From Chloroflexota bacterium (GTDB taxonomy: Bacteria; Chloroflexota; Dehalococcoidia; Lucifugimonadales; Lucifugimonadaceae), in contig PAOV01000003.1 of NCBI GenBank assembly GCA_002708145.1, positions 36,394-41,871 of the forward strand: 5,478 nt of DNA, given 5' to 3'. The position numbers and the translations under genes were made by a program. The notes below the pieces were generated by a model, which made no database searches, had not been told where the DNA came from, and saw nothing but the letters and a program-made list of their open reading frames with translations. Shown one piece after another: positions 5,269 to 5,478 of this stretch; position 1 is the stretch's first letter; each line of letters begins with the position of its first letter.

Positions 5269-5478
5269 ATAATTAATAGTATTAGGGACAATTATTGCTG
5301 TTTTGGCGTAATATTCAGAATCTATAATTCTATCTCTAGCTTGTTCATAATTATTAGTCGTTAGGATTCCAAATATTATTGGAACCCCTGTAATTAATGA
5401 TGTGTTTGAAATACCTTTAGTTGCATTAGTGGCTACAAATTCATAATGATCGGTTTCGCCTTTAATTACAACTCCAAT
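5263..5478 (-). CDS. ribH: 6,7-dimethyl-8-ribityllumazine synthase, C-terminal 71 residues (5' end outside window)
   Basis: RibH condenses 5-amino-6-ribitylaminouracil with 3,4-dihydroxy-2-butanone 4-phosphate in the next-to-last step of riboflavin synthesis, usually as a 60-mer or pentamer. The minus-strand frame is open from the window edge to a TAG at 5265-5263. The fragment begins GVVIKGETDHYEFVA, the family's 'G-V-I-x-G-x-T-x-H-F/Y-E/D-Y/F-V' block with the catalytic His at fragment residue 11 (codon 5448-5446). It continues with TGVPIIFGILTT and YEQARDR, matching 'PVxFGVLTT...EQAxxR'. The usual glycine-rich 'AG...NKG' stretch after that Arg is replaced by IIDSEYYAK, and the final helix is short. 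About half of the gene lies beyond the edge. The last 6 bp overlap the aldolase 3' end. Confidence 0.92.
   Translation of the reverse strand: MGVVIKGETDHYEFVATNATKGISNTSLITGVPIIFGILTTNNYEQARDRIIDSEYYAKTAIIVPNTINYL

Noticed and set aside
5268..5296. Possible terminator hairpin after the aldolase (aataatt ... aattatt)
   Set aside because: Only 7 A/T pairs with a 15-nt loop, no G/C pairs and no T-run, and it lies within ribH coding sequence.
1..5478. Defence system, CRISPR array, toxin-antitoxin or mobile element
   Set aside because: No regularly spaced repeats, transposase, nuclease or small paired genes were found. All sizeable frames are accounted for by metabolic genes, one unknown and two tRNAs.

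Overview
This is a strongly AT-rich bacterial window. It is densely packed, with short intergenic gaps and three convergent gene pairs whose ends touch or overlap. A 3' fragment of undecaprenyl-diphosphatase (uppP) and a lumazine synthase (ribH) fragment place it in Bacteria with a lipid-carrier cell-wall cycle and riboflavin synthesis. Small size, low GC, CCA-encoding tRNAs and a mix of 2-hydroxyacid dehydrogenase, peptidase and DapA-type aldolase genes would fit a free-living, perhaps marine, low-GC heterotroph. The phylum cannot be settled from this sequence, and no phage, plasmid, insertion sequence or CRISPR signal was seen.

Layout from left to right. At 1-168 (+) is the C-terminal end of UppP, followed after 4 nt by an unrecognised 229-residue soluble protein (173-862, +). 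One base later begins, on the minus strand, the 3' end of a two-gene operon of D-2-hydroxyacid dehydrogenases. The first gene in the direction of transcription is 2899-1952 (315 aa) and the second is 1943-864 (359 aa). They are 8 nt apart, and the second gene's Shine-Dalgarno overlaps the first gene's stop codon. A divergent promoter region (2900-2973) holds a perfect 20-bp AT-rich palindrome. From it an M42-type metallo-aminopeptidase runs rightward (2974-4104, TTG start).

The peptidase stop codon overlaps the 3' end of a minus-strand tRNA pair, tRNA-Gln(CTG) then tRNA-Glu(CTC), at 4255-4099. A second divergent regulatory region (4256-4380) carries nested AT-rich inverted repeats and precedes a DapA/N-acetylneuraminate-lyase-family aldolase (4381-5268, +). 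That gene overlaps by 6 bp the convergent 3' end of ribH (5478-5263, minus, 5' part outside the window).

How the genes may work together: the two dehydrogenases interconvert D-2-hydroxyacids and 2-keto acids with NAD(H). The DapA-family protein has the Schiff-base lysine and tyrosine but lacks the arginine typical of dihydrodipicolinate synthase, so it is more likely a catabolic 2-keto-acid (pyruvate-yielding) aldolase. Together with the peptidase, this looks like a small scavenging or catabolic neighbourhood between housekeeping genes. That functional link is inference: the genes are not in one operon. I did not find a clearly new multi-gene system. The most unusual features are the palindromic divergent regions, the unrecognised protein after uppP, and the terminator-less convergent junctions.
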